From Rathayibacter caricis DSM 15933 (GTDB lineage Bacteria > Actinomycetota > Actinomycetes > Actinomycetales > Microbacteriaceae): DNA of 64,000 nucleotides. A model generated the notes under the pieces. That model ran no database searches. It was given only the letters and a program-made list of their open reading frames with translations, and was not told the DNA's origin. Where the stretch lies: NCBI RefSeq assembly GCF_003044275.1, contig NZ_PZPL01000001.1, positions 1 through 64,000 of the forward strand, in the 5' to 3' direction. The position numbers and the translations under genes were made by a program. The first letter of the stretch is position 1; each line of letters starts with the position of its first letter. Positions 19,857 through 28,787 of the stretch are shown piece by piece.

Positions 19857-20927
19857 TCAGGCGCGCGAGGCGCGGCGCTTCACGGCGAGAAGCGACACGG
19901 CGCCCACCAGGAGCAGTGCTGCACCGCCGAGCGCGAGGCCGGAGGCGTCGGATCCGGTGCTCGCGAGCGTGCCTCGTCCGGTCGTGCCGCGCGGCGCCCC
20001 GGCGACGGCCGTCGGTGTGACGGTCGGTGACGGCGCGGCCGTCGGAGTAGCCGGAGCAGGCGCGGAGGTGGCGATCGGCGTCGGAGCGGCCGTCGGAGTC
20101 CCGGTCGGGGTCGGAGCGGCCGTCGGCGTGGGCTCGGCCGTGGGCGGCACCGCGGGCCCCTCGCCGGGAGCGCCGCCGTCGAGGGAGGCGGCGGCGATCA
20201 GCCGGCCGTACTCGTCGAACGAGGCGTAGGTGTGCGGCTCGTCCGTGTACTCCGCCGGGATGGTCTGCGTGTACGCCCCGCCCGCGATCACGGACGTGCC
20301 GATCTGCGTCGGCTCGGAGTAGATGTGGCTCGTGACGGCGAGCCCGTCGAGGTCGCCCGGCGTCTCGTCGCTGAACTGCAGTCCGCTCACCGTGAGGTCG
20401 AAGGCGACGCCGCTCTCGTACTGCGCCGGCGCGAGGTCGTAGTCGCCGACCGCGATGAGGCCGCCGTTCTCGAGCGCCTCGAGGCTCGGCGCGGTCGGGA
20501 TCGGTGCCTCGCCGACGAGGGTCTCCTCGTAGGTGTCGGCGTCGATCGTCCACGTCACGGTCTCTCCGCGGTAGGCGGCCACCTCGTAGACCGTGGCGGG
20601 CGGATCGTCCCGCGGGTTCTCGGGGTCCGTCAGGTACACGTCGACAGGACCGGAGTACGTCGTGAGGGTGCCCGTGCCGTCGGCGTCGAGGGTCGTGGTC
20701 GTCCAGCCGACGGAGCCACCCGAACCGGGGACCTGGAAGCCGGCCACGGCGAGGCGGCCCGCCGACTCCGGGCCGAAGTCGACCTCGACGGTGCCGCCGT
20801 TGGCGGGGATCCCGTCCTTCTCGCCGGCGGCAGCGGGCCCTGCTCCGACGAGCACCCCCGCTGCGGTGACGGACAGGACGACGGCGGCCCTCAAGCCGCC
20901 GGTGATGATGCGCGCGCGTGTGTCCAC
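19857..20927 (-). CDS. Secreted surface protein with LAxTG sorting signal and Pro/Thr-rich stalk
   Basis: The 356-residue protein has a Sec signal peptide (AAVVLSVTAAGVLVGAGPAAAG), an extracellular region of about 220 residues with repeated beta-type segments, then a low-complexity stalk of PTPTAAPTPTGTP type repeats. The C-terminus is LASTG (321-325), a hydrophobic stretch and KRRASRA, which is the class E sortase pattern LAxTG. GTG 20927 is chosen because GGGGGGAAG lies just upstream and the signal peptide follows directly. I do not recognise the ectodomain; cell-wall display is inferred from the ends. It is monocistronic between two hairpin-bounded regions. Confidence 0.75.
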   Translation of the reverse strand: MDTRARIITGGLRAAVVLSVTAAGVLVGAGPAAAGEKDGIPANGGTVEVDFGPESAGRLAVAGFQVPGSGGSVGWTTTTLDADGTGTLTTYSGPVDVYLTDPENPRDDPPATVYEVAAYRGETVTWTIDADTYEETLVGEAPIPTAPSLEALENGGLIAVGDYDLAPAQYESGVAFDLTVSGLQFSDETPGDLDGLAVTSHIYSEPTQIGTSVIAGGAYTQTIPAEYTDEPHTYASFDEYGRLIAAASLDGGAPGEGPAVPPTAEPTPTAAPTPTGTPTAAPTPIATSAPAPATPTAAPSPTVTPTAVAGAPRGTTGRGTLASTGSDASGLALGGAALLLVGAVSLLAVKRRASRA

Positions 20928-21053
20928 GTGCTTCCCCCCGGGATGGTGCTGATGATGGTGCGGCGCAGATCGGCCGCTCAGGGCGATCATCCAGGTCTGC
21001 TCAGGGAATCACAAGCCTGCGGTCACGATCGGTCGCACGACCGGCGCGGAGCC

Positions 21054-21476
21054 TCACAGGCCGACGTCGACCGCCTCGGCCAGGCGGCGGGTGACGGCCC
21101 GCAACTCGAGCTCCGCACCGCGGAGCCGCTCCTCGATCTCGGCCGCGCCACGCTCGCTCGCATCGTGGCGTCGAGCCTGCTCCTCGGCCGCCTCGTCCGC
21201 CGAGCTCCGCGCCTCGGCGAGAGCACTGCCGAGATCGTCGGAGGAGGCCCGCAGCGCCGCGAGCTCGTCGCGGAGCCCGCCGAGCTCGCTCCGGACCGCC
21301 ACAAGCTCGTCCCGCAGCGCGGCCGTCTCGGCGCGGACCTCCTCGGTGCGCAGGCGCGCCTGCTCGAAGTACGGCGCCACGAGGCGGTGCACGGCCTCGC
21401 GCAGGGCGAGTCCGCCCCGGCCGAGCTTCGTCGGCACGGAGCCGGGGGCCTCCCGGTACTGGTCGTCACTGGTCAT
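21054..21476 (-). CDS. Coiled-coil protein, unknown function
   Basis: The 140-residue protein is almost wholly a predicted coiled coil after residue 35 (EEVRAETAALRDELVAVRSEL and further heptads rich in A, E, L and R). There is no signal peptide or membrane segment. Its start overlaps the 3' end of the preceding glycosyltransferase gene by 11 bases, so the three genes from 23810 leftward form one operon. A role as scaffold or length regulator for the glycosyltransferases is possible but is inferred only from position. Confidence 0.6.
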   Translation of the reverse strand: MTSDDQYREAPGSVPTKLGRGGLALREAVHRLVAPYFEQARLRTEEVRAETAALRDELVAVRSELGGLRDELAALRASSDDLGSALAEARSSADEAAEEQARRHDASERGAAEIEERLRGAELELRAVTRRLAEAVDVGL

Positions 21477-22776
21477 CGTCGTCGTCCCGTCCGGAGAGCC
21501 GGCGGTGGAGCAGATCCATCGCCCGGCGGTCCTTGTCCATGATGGCGGCCTCGAGGCCGGTGTCGGCGGTGCGCTCCGCGAGGTCGCCCGGCCTGGTGCG
21601 GCGCACGAGCGAGCGCTCGATCAGCTCGACCGACCGCTCGAACGAGAGCGGACCGCGCGCCGTCGCCCGCCCGCGCCGGCCGAGGGCCTCCAGGTCGACC
21701 GCTCCCGTGACCACGTCGCGCATCGCGGCGAGCAGGGAGTCGGCCGAGCGGGTGATCTTGAGGCAGTCCACTCCGTCGATCAGGAACTCGGCCACTCCGC
21801 TCGTCCCGGTGACGATCGGCACGCAGCCCGCGGCCGCCGCCTCGACGGGAGCGACGCCGAACGCCTCGCCCGACCAGGTCGGGAACAGGAACGCGTCGGC
21901 CCGCCCGTGCGCGGCGAGCACTTCCTCGCGCGGGCGGGCGCCGTGGAACTCGACGACGCCGTCGAGTCCCGCCTCGGCGGCGCGGGCGCGGTAGCCCTCG
22001 ACGTCGCCGTCGCCGTACAGGTCGACCCGGAAGTCGCGCGTCTCAGCGGCCAGCGCAGCGGCCGCGTCGAGCACCAGGTCGACGCCCTTGTGCTCGCCGA
22101 GCGACGCGGCGAAGGTGAAGCGCGTGATCCCGCCGTCGCGGTAGGTGCGCTCGGCGCCGGTGTCCGGCGGCACACTCACTCCGCGGCCGATCACCTCGAC
22201 GTCGCCGAGCGGCCGTCCGCCGGCCTCGATCGCCTCGACCAGGGCCGAGCTGACCGCCACGATCTCGCCGCGCGCGAAGTGCAGCGGATCGTCCGCTCCG
22301 TAGACGGCGAGCACCCGCTCGGGCAGTCCGTCGACGAGCTGGTTCGGCACCCGGTCGCCCAGGTTCCACATCCAGCTCGCGTCGACCGCGCGCAGCAGAT
22401 CGATCAGCGCGAGCCCGCCCAGCCCGATCAGGTTGAAGGCGACGACGTGCGTCGGAGCGAAGTCGCGCAGCTCCTCGAGCAGGATCCGCGTGTTCTCGAA
22501 CCGCGACACCGCGCTCTCGTGGTGCATCAGCTGGGCGATCTCGCCGCCCGTCCGCGGCAGCGGGAAGTACGTGCGCAGGCTCAGCGTGCGGTGCACCTCG
22601 ACACCGGAGGGCTCGGGCGGGAGGTAGGTGGGCGTGGTCAGGACCCGGACGATGTGGCCGCGCGCCGCGAGAGCCTCGGCGACCCGCGCGCAGGTCATCT
22701 CGTAGCCGCCGAGCACCTGCGGCGGGTAGAGGTTGCTGAGGAAGAGGAGCCGCAGCGGCGGAGTCTCGGCGGTCAT
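21466..22776 (-). CDS. Group 1 (GT4-like) glycosyltransferase
   Basis: The 436-residue GT-B enzyme starts with LRLLFLSNLYPPQVLGGYE, the donor/acceptor glycine-rich loop of GT4 enzymes (PP-x-x-GG). The C-terminal donor domain includes FAASLGEHKGVDLVLDAA and FPTWSGEAFGVAPVEAAAAG, the E-x7-E type nucleotide-sugar motif. It transfers sugars from an activated donor, probably onto a cell-surface glycan. The acidic C-terminal tail (RDDDDDQ) is unusual. ATG 22776 overlaps the stop of the upstream glycosyltransferase (ATGA). Acceptor and linkage cannot be told from sequence. Confidence 0.82.
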   Translation of the reverse strand: MTAETPPLRLLFLSNLYPPQVLGGYEMTCARVAEALAARGHIVRVLTTPTYLPPEPSGVEVHRTLSLRTYFPLPRTGGEIAQLMHHESAVSRFENTRILLEELRDFAPTHVVAFNLIGLGGLALIDLLRAVDASWMWNLGDRVPNQLVDGLPERVLAVYGADDPLHFARGEIVAVSSALVEAIEAGGRPLGDVEVIGRGVSVPPDTGAERTYRDGGITRFTFAASLGEHKGVDLVLDAAAALAAETRDFRVDLYGDGDVEGYRARAAEAGLDGVVEFHGARPREEVLAAHGRADAFLFPTWSGEAFGVAPVEAAAAGCVPIVTGTSGVAEFLIDGVDCLKITRSADSLLAAMRDVVTGAVDLEALGRRGRATARGPLSFERSVELIERSLVRRTRPGDLAERTADTGLEAAIMDKDRRAMDLLHRRLSGRDDDDDQ

Positions 22777-23810
22777 GCGGAGGGCACCTGCCGATCGGGA
22801 GTCGCGTCCTCGCGGATCCGGGCGGTGACCGCCTTCGTGTAGCTCGCACGGGCCTGACGGTCGTTGCCGCCGTCCCAGTAGTTCACGAGGTAGAGGCCGG
22901 TCTGCTGGGTGCGCGGGACGAAGGGGAACAGCTGAGCACGGGGCTCGATCTGGGCGATGCGGTAGCCGGCGTCGACAGCGCGCACGTGCAGCCAGATGTC
23001 GTCGGCGTCGGGAGCGATCTCGCGGAACGCGTCGCCGTGCCGCGCGACCTCCTCCATCAGCGCGCGGGGGAACAGCTGCCCCGAGACGGAGGTGCCGAAC
23101 ACGTCGAAGGACGCGCGGGTGTCGTCGACCGGGCGCCAGCTCGTGTACGGCGCGACCGCTCCGTCGACGAGGCCGACGCGGTGCGCGCGGTAGCAGAGCA
23201 CCGTCTCCCGCGGGTAGCGGGAGCGGGCGTCGAGCAGGCCCCGCAGCCACGTGCGCGGGTAGACGATGTCGTCGTCCGAGGTGACCAGGTCGCGCTCGCC
23301 CGCGCGGCCCGAGAGCAGGTGCGGGTAGTACTTGGTGTGCACCCGGTAGCCGTCCACCAGCCGCACCTCGAGGCCCCGACGGCGCAGCCGCTGGAGCGCC
23401 GGCGGCAGGTCGGCGGCGAGCGCTGGGTCGTCGAGCCACAGCACCAGTCGGGCGGGCCGGGCGTCGCCGCGGGCGATGGACTCGAGGGCCACGTGCACGC
23501 GCCGGATGCGCTCGCCGTGCGTGGTCATGGTGACCACGACCTCGCCGTCGGGGTCGACGACGGATCGGCGCGAGAAGCGGTTCGCGAGGTCCAGCGCCAG
23601 CAGCTCGAGCCGGAACGCGAGCGAGGCGGGGTGGTCGATCGGACGCGCGGCGACGACCGCCGCTCGGCGCTCGCGGAGCCCGCGCGGCACGGCCCGGACC
23701 CGGCTGGAGAGGGCCAGGAGGCGGGTCCTCGGGCGCACCCTCCGACCCAGCGCGGCGAACCGGGTGCGAGGTCGTACTCGGCGGCCGAGCGCGGCGAGGG
23801 CGGGATGCAT
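22773..23810 (-). CDS. GT-A type glycosyltransferase
   Basis: The 345-residue protein has a VVVTMTTHGERIRRVHVALESI entry motif and a T-S-D-D-D-I-V-Y-P metal-binding DxD-type site, with DADDIWLHVRAV later, all typical of surface-glycan glycosyltransferases of GT-A fold. The first 30 residues are arginine-rich and contain a near-perfect 13-residue duplication (AALGRRVRPRTR at 6-17 and 19-30). It is the first gene of a three-gene operon with the GT4-like enzyme and the coiled-coil protein. Confidence 0.75.
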   Translation of the reverse strand: MHPALAALGRRVRPRTRFAALGRRVRPRTRLLALSSRVRAVPRGLRERRAAVVAARPIDHPASLAFRLELLALDLANRFSRRSVVDPDGEVVVTMTTHGERIRRVHVALESIARGDARPARLVLWLDDPALAADLPPALQRLRRRGLEVRLVDGYRVHTKYYPHLLSGRAGERDLVTSDDDIVYPRTWLRGLLDARSRYPRETVLCYRAHRVGLVDGAVAPYTSWRPVDDTRASFDVFGTSVSGQLFPRALMEEVARHGDAFREIAPDADDIWLHVRAVDAGYRIAQIEPRAQLFPFVPRTQQTGLYLVNYWDGGNDRQARASYTKAVTARIREDATPDRQVPSA

Positions 23811-23851
23811 CGCTCCAGGATAACGGGAGCCGTCGGCGGGCCTCGGGGCGG

Positions 23852-24526
23852 TCAGGCCCCGTCGACCACGGCGAACGCGCGCACCGGGAAGGTCCCGAAT
23901 CCGCTCACCTTCGGCGGCACCGCAGTGAAGCGCGCCCCGGAGGCGGGCAGCTCGCCGAGGCCCGTGAGGTGCTCGACGACGTGCACGCCGGACCCCAGGA
24001 GGAGGGAGTGGGCCGGGCGCGTCCCCGTGCCCTGGGTGTCGTCGATGTTCAGCGAGTCGATGCCGACGAGCACCGCGCCGCCGTCCACGAGCGCCCGCGC
24101 ACCGTCCTCGGTGAGGAACGGAGCGTCGCGCGCGTACTCCGCGGTGGCGAAGTGCACGTCCCAGCCTGTGGACAGCAGCACGGCCGCACCGCGCACGTCG
24201 AGGCCGGCGAACGCCTCCGGCCCGACGGCCCGCTCGCCCCGCGCGGTCACGACGAGCGCCGGCAGGTCGACGAGGGTCGCGAGGTCCAGGCCCGCCAGGT
24301 CCGTGCCGCCGTCGTAGCGGTGGAACGGGCTGTCGAGGTAGGTGCCGGTGTTGCCGATCATCTCGATGACGTCCAGCGCGAACTCGGTGCCCGGGGCGTA
24401 GGAGGCGCGCGACGCCTCGCGGGTCAGGTGCGGCCGGATGCGCGGCGCGGGCAGCCCCGGGTAGGTGACGAGGCCGTCCGAGACGGTGTGGCTGAGGTCG
24501 ACGAAGCGGCGCGGGGAGGAGGTCAT
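23852..24526 (-). CDS. Cyclase-family (kynurenine formamidase-like) metal hydrolase
   Basis: The 224-residue protein belongs to the cyclase/formamidase superfamily: FVDLSHTVSDGLVTYPGLPAPRI at the N-terminus, the metal-site region NTGTYLDSPFHRY around residue 60, and STGWDVHF plus VGIDSLNIDD later. In the classic motif H-x-G-T-H-x-D-x-P-x-H the first two histidines are replaced here by Asn and Tyr, while the Asp and last His remain. It therefore belongs to a subfamily with changed metal ligands, and the substrate is open. ATG 24526 is the start of recognisable homology. Confidence 0.78.
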   Translation of the reverse strand: MTSSPRRFVDLSHTVSDGLVTYPGLPAPRIRPHLTREASRASYAPGTEFALDVIEMIGNTGTYLDSPFHRYDGGTDLAGLDLATLVDLPALVVTARGERAVGPEAFAGLDVRGAAVLLSTGWDVHFATAEYARDAPFLTEDGARALVDGGAVLVGIDSLNIDDTQGTGTRPAHSLLLGSGVHVVEHLTGLGELPASGARFTAVPPKVSGFGTFPVRAFAVVDGA

Positions 24527-24616
24527 GCGCCGATCCTCGCAGTGGCGGGATCTTGCCGTCCCACTACTTCCTGCCACTCCCCCGCGCCTTCGGGCCAGAG
24601 GCCGGGCGCCGTGGGG

Positions 24617-25768
24617 TCAGCGCTTGGGCAGCGCCGCCGACAGGTCCGCGATCAGGTCGTCGGCGTCCTCGATGCCCACCGAGAGCCGCACCAGCGACTC
24701 CGACACCTCGAGCGGCGTGCCCTTGACCGACGCGTGCGTCATCTCGCTCGGGTAGCCGATCAGCGACTCCACGCCTCCGAGCGACTCGGCGAGCTGGAAC
24801 AGCTCGGTCGACTCGGCGAACTTCCGCGCGGCGCGCGGTGTCGCGAGCTCGACCGACAGCATGCCGCCGAACCCCGACATCTGGCGCTTCGCCAGCTCGT
24901 GGCCCGGGTGCGTCGGCAGCCCCGGGTAATGCACGGCCGTGACCGCCGGGTGCTCAGCCAGGAACTCCGCGACCTTCTGCGCGTTGGCCGAGTGCCGCTC
25001 CATCCGGATCGCGAGCGTCTTGATGCCGCGCACGGTGAGCCAGGCGTCCATCGGGCTCGAGATCGCTCCGACCGCGAACTGCAGGAACCCGATCTTCTCG
25101 GCGAGGGGTCCCGAGCGCAGGGCGAGCGCGCCGCCCACGACGTCCGAGTGGCCGCCGAGGTACTTCGTGGTCGAGTGCACGACCACGTCGGCGCCCAGCG
25201 CCAGCGGCTGCTGCAGAGCGGAGGAGGCGAAGGTGTTGTCGACGACGACGATCAGGTCGTGCGCGTGGGCCAGGTCGGCCAGCTCCGCGATGTCGCTGAT
25301 GGTCATCAGCGGGTTCGACGGTGTCTCGACCCACAGCATCTTCGTCTCGCCGGGGACGATCGCTCGCTGCACCTCGCGCAGGTTCGACATGTCGACGGCG
25401 GTGTTGCGGATGCCCCACCCGGCGTGCACGCGGTCGATCAGCCGGTGGCTGCCGCCGTACGCGTCGTTGCCGAGCACGATGTGGTCGCCCGGGGCGAGTG
25501 CGGCGCGGATCAGGGTGTCCTCGGCCGCGAGGCCCGACGCGAAGGAGTAGGCGACGTCGGCGCCCTCGATCGAGGCGATGAGCTCCTGCAGGGAGTCGCG
25601 CGTCGGGTTCGCCGAGCGGGCGTACTCGTAGCCGCCGCGGAACCCTCCGATGCCGTCCTGGACGAAGGTCGACGTCATGTAGACGGGCGGCACGACGGCG
25701 CCGGTGGTGGGGTCGAACTCCTGTCCGGCGTGGATGGCGCGGGTGTCGAAGTGCTGCTTCTTGGGCAT
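24617..25768 (-). CDS. metB: Cystathionine gamma-synthase/lyase (PLP enzyme)
   Basis: The 383-residue Cys/Met-metabolism PLP enzyme has YARSANPTR (49-57), the phosphate-binding S-F-A-S-G-L-A-A segment and HSTTKYLGGHSD, whose lysine carries the cofactor. It either makes cystathionine from an O-acyl homoserine and cysteine or cleaves it. It follows the cystathionine beta-synthase gene by 47 bases. Paired with that gene the more likely role is reverse transsulfuration (cystathionine to cysteine), but family members do both, so the symbol is tentative. A GGAAAG ribosome binding site precedes ATG 25768. Confidence 0.9.
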   Translation of the reverse strand: MPKKQHFDTRAIHAGQEFDPTTGAVVPPVYMTSTFVQDGIGGFRGGYEYARSANPTRDSLQELIASIEGADVAYSFASGLAAEDTLIRAALAPGDHIVLGNDAYGGSHRLIDRVHAGWGIRNTAVDMSNLREVQRAIVPGETKMLWVETPSNPLMTISDIAELADLAHAHDLIVVVDNTFASSALQQPLALGADVVVHSTTKYLGGHSDVVGGALALRSGPLAEKIGFLQFAVGAISSPMDAWLTVRGIKTLAIRMERHSANAQKVAEFLAEHPAVTAVHYPGLPTHPGHELAKRQMSGFGGMLSVELATPRAARKFAESTELFQLAESLGGVESLIGYPSEMTHASVKGTPLEVSESLVRLSVGIEDADDLIADLSAALPKR

Positions 25769-25815
25769 GAGCGTGCTTTCCGGGTCGAGAGGAGTCGGGG
25801 AGGGGGGTGCGCCGG

Positions 25816-27237
25816 TCACGCGCTGGCGAACGAGAGGAGGTCCTGCCGCGTGATGACCGCGACGGGCTTGCCCTCGTCGGTGACGAGGAGGGCGCTGCGA
25901 TCGGTGAGCGCGGCCCGGGCGGCCGAGACGCTCTCGCCGAGGCCGATCAGCGTCAGCGGGTCGCCGGCGGAGGGGCCGAGCGGGTCGGTCATGGACGCGG
26001 CGCCGCTGAAGACGCGGTCGAGCAGCTCGCGCTCGTCGACCGCTCCGACGACCTCGCCCATCACGACGGGCGGCTCGGCCGAGAGCACCGGCAGCTGCGA
26101 GACGCCGTACGTCGTCATGATCTCGATAGCATCGCGCACGGTGTCGCTCGGGTGCGCGTGCACGAGGTCGGGCAGCTCGCCTGTCTGCGGATTCGCGGCG
26201 CGGGCGCGCAGGACGTCGCGGACGGTGCTCTCCTCGCGGTGCTCGAGGAACCCGTAGGAGCGCATCCACCGGTCGTTGAAGATCTTGCCGAGGTAGCCGC
26301 GGCCGCCGTCGGGCAGCAGCACGACGACCACGTCGTCGGGGCCGAGGTCGGCGGCCGCCTTGAGCGCGACCGACACGGCCAGGCCGCTCGAGCCGCCCAC
26401 GAGCAGGCCCTCCTCGCGGGCGAGCCGGCGGGTCATCGCGAACGACTCGGCGTCGCTGGAGGCGATGATGCCGTCGACCACGCTCGGGTCGTAAGCACTG
26501 GGCCAGAAGTCCTCGCCGACGCCCTCGGTGAGGTAGGGACGCCCGCCGCCGCCCGAGTAGACCGAGCCCTCGGGGTCGGCGCCGATGATCTGCACGCGGC
26601 CGTCCGACACCTCCTTGAGGTACCGGCCGGTGCCGCTGATGGTGCCGCCCGTGCCCACTCCGGCGACGAAGTGCGTGATGCGGCCGGCGGTGTCGCGCCA
26701 GATCTCGGGGCCGGTGGTCTCGTAGTGGCTGAGCGGCCCGTTGAGGTTCGCGTACTGGTTGGGCTTGAAGGCGCCGGTGATCTCGCGGGCGAGGCGGTCC
26801 GAGACGGAGTAGTAGGAGTCGGGGTCGTCCGGCTCGACGGCCGTCGGAGTGACGACGATCTCGGCCCCGTAGGCCGTGAGCACGTTGCGCTTGTCCTCGC
26901 CGACCTTGTCGGGCAGCACGAAGACGCAGCGGTACCCGCGCTGCTGGGCGACGAGCGCCAGGCCGACACCCGTGTTGCCGCTCGTGGGCTCGACGATCGT
27001 GCCGCCGGGCTTCAGCAGGCCGTCGCGCTCGGCCGCGTCGATGATGCGGGTGGCGATGCGGTCCTTCGAGGACCCGCCGGGGTTGAGGTACTCGACCTTC
27101 ACGAGCACGGTGGCCCGCACTCCGGACGCGACCGGTCCGAGCTTCACGAGGGGGGTGTCCCCGATGAGGTCCAGCACCGAGTCGGCGTAGGCCATCCCGG
27201 TCTCCGGGCGTGCTGGCAGGGCTCGATCGAGGGTCAT
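25816..27237 (-). CDS. cbs: Cystathionine beta-synthase with C-terminal CBS pair
   Basis: The 473-residue protein has a fold-type II PLP domain, with NPGGSSKDR where K58 binds PLP, PTSGNTGVGLAL, and GVGTGGTISGTGRYLKE for the phosphate. Two CBS motifs occupy about 335-470, the arrangement of true cystathionine beta-synthases rather than cysteine synthases. It condenses serine and homocysteine to cystathionine. TACGCT ends six bases before ATG 27237 with no ribosome binding site, so the mRNA is likely leaderless. A shorter start at Met15 is possible. It forms a two-gene operon with the cystathionine gamma-synthase/lyase gene. Confidence 0.92.
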   Translation of the reverse strand: MTLDRALPARPETGMAYADSVLDLIGDTPLVKLGPVASGVRATVLVKVEYLNPGGSSKDRIATRIIDAAERDGLLKPGGTIVEPTSGNTGVGLALVAQQRGYRCVFVLPDKVGEDKRNVLTAYGAEIVVTPTAVEPDDPDSYYSVSDRLAREITGAFKPNQYANLNGPLSHYETTGPEIWRDTAGRITHFVAGVGTGGTISGTGRYLKEVSDGRVQIIGADPEGSVYSGGGGRPYLTEGVGEDFWPSAYDPSVVDGIIASSDAESFAMTRRLAREEGLLVGGSSGLAVSVALKAAADLGPDDVVVVLLPDGGRGYLGKIFNDRWMRSYGFLEHREESTVRDVLRARAANPQTGELPDLVHAHPSDTVRDAIEIMTTYGVSQLPVLSAEPPVVMGEVVGAVDERELLDRVFSGAASMTDPLGPSAGDPLTLIGLGESVSAARAALTDRSALLVTDEGKPVAVITRQDLLSFASA

Positions 27238-27406
27238 GGGAAAAGCGTAGCAACCGCTGTTCGGCATGTGACGGGAGCCCCTGAACCGCCGCCGGGAACC
27301 CGCGCGAGCCCCGTGACGCGGGTGCTCGTGCTGCCCTATCGTGGGGGTCCGCGGCCGTCTCGACGCCCGCTCGAGACGCCCCCCGAGACGCGCGGAACGG
27401 ACCAGC

Positions 27407-28651
27407 ATGACCACTCCGATCGCCGCCGTTCCGCGGCGCGGCACCGACGGCCGGCTCCTGCGCCTGCTCGGACCCGCCATGGTCGCCGGAGTCGCCTACC
27501 TCGATCCCGGCAACGTCGCCAGCAACATGACGGCCGGCGCCCGCTTCGGCTACCTGCTCGTCTGGGTGGTGGTCCTGGGCAACCTGATGGCGTGGCTGAT
27601 CCAGTACCTCTCGGCCAAGCTCGGCCTGATGACCGGCCGCAGCCTCCCCGAGCTGCTCGGCGACCGGCTCCGCGGCCGCTGGGGCCGCCGGGCCTACTGG
27701 GTTCAGGCCGAGGTCGTCGCGATGGCGACCGACCTGGCCGAGGTGATCGGCGGCGCGATCGCGCTGAACCTGCTGTTCGGGCTGCCGCTGCTCGTCGGCG
27801 GCCTGGTGACCGGCGCGGTGTCGCTCGCGCTCCTGCTCATCCAGACCCGCGGAGGCGCGCGGCCGTTCGAGCGCGTCATCACGGCCCTCATGGTCGTCAT
27901 CGCCGTCGGCTTCACGATCGGGGTCGTCGTCGATCCGCCCGACGCCGGCTCCGCCGTCGCGGGGCTCGTGCCGCGCTTCGAGGGCTCGGAGTCGGTGCTG
28001 CTCGCCGCGTCGATCCTCGGCGCGACCGTCATGCCGCACGCCATCTACGCCCACTCGGCCCTCGCCCGCGATCGCTTCGGCCGGGTCGACGGCGTCGGCG
28101 CCCGCCGGAGGATCCTCACGGCCACCCGGATCGACGTCACCGTCGCACTCGCGATCGCCGGCACCGTGAACCTCGCGATCCTCCTCCTCGCCGCCCACTC
28201 GCTCGCGGGCGTCGCCGGCACCGACAGCCTCGAGGGCGCGCACGCGGCCATCGGATCGGCGCTGGGCCCGGTCATCGCGACGCTGTTCGCGGTCGGCCTC
28301 CTCGCCTCCGGGCTCGCCTCGACGTCGGTCGGCGCCTACGCCGGAGCCGAGATCATGCACGGTCTGCTGCACGTGCGGGTGCCGCTCGTCACCCGGCGGC
28401 TCGTGACGCTGATCCCGGCGCTCGTCGTGCTCGCCGTGGGCTTCGACCCGACCCGCGCGCTCGTGCTCAGCCAGGTGGTGCTGTCGTTCGGCATCCCGTT
28501 CGCCCTGGTGCCGCTGGTGATCCTCACCCGCGACCGCCGCCTGATGGGCGATCAGGCCAACCGCTGGTTCACGACGCTCGGGGCGGTGCTCGCAGCGGTG
28601 TTCCTCATCGTGCTCAACGCACTGCTGCTCTGGCTCACCTTCGCGGGCTGA
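27407..28651 (+). CDS. mntH: NRAMP-family manganese/iron transporter MntH
   Basis: The 414-residue protein has about 11 membrane segments and takes up Mn(II) with protons. D33-P-G-N36 in the first segment and MPHAIYAHS in the sixth are the metal-binding signatures of NRAMP proteins. The gene faces away from cbs; the 169-bp gap between them holds both promoters. Mn supply links functionally to the dimanganese NrdF in this window, but the genes are not adjacent. Confidence 0.93.
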   Translation: MTTPIAAVPRRGTDGRLLRLLGPAMVAGVAYLDPGNVASNMTAGARFGYLLVWVVVLGNLMAWLIQYLSAKLGLMTGRSLPELLGDRLRGRWGRRAYWVQAEVVAMATDLAEVIGGAIALNLLFGLPLLVGGLVTGAVSLALLLIQTRGGARPFERVITALMVVIAVGFTIGVVVDPPDAGSAVAGLVPRFEGSESVLLAASILGATVMPHAIYAHSALARDRFGRVDGVGARRRILTATRIDVTVALAIAGTVNLAILLLAAHSLAGVAGTDSLEGAHAAIGSALGPVIATLFAVGLLASGLASTSVGAYAGAEIMHGLLHVRVPLVTRRLVTLIPALVVLAVGFDPTRALVLSQVVLSFGIPFALVPLVILTRDRRLMGDQANRWFTTLGAVLAAVFLIVLNALLLWLTFAG

Positions 28652-28707
28652 CCCTCCCGGCCGAACCCGGTGGCGATCGCGTTGATCCGATCCGGAGCCT
28701 CTCTCGT

Positions 28708-28730
28708 TATCCTCTGAGAGCGCCTCTCAG
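28708..28730 (+). promoter_or_regulatory. -10 hexamer with adjoining inverted repeat before the DUF3105/DUF305 pair
   Basis: TATCCT (28708-28713) is followed directly by CTGAGAG-CGC-CTCTCAG (28714-28730), a perfect 7-bp inverted repeat. It overlaps the expected transcription start, as an operator or a 5'-end hairpin would. Confidence 0.4.
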
Positions 28731-28787
28731 GGCGCCTGCGCCGCGCGACGGCGCGACCGCCCCCGGATGGAACGAGAGAACGCCGCC

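Noticed and set aside
25769..28372. Very long minus-strand extension of the cystathionine gamma-synthase/lyase frame
   Set aside because: It is antisense to mntH and out of frame with cbs; the gene starts at ATG 25768 after GGAAAG.
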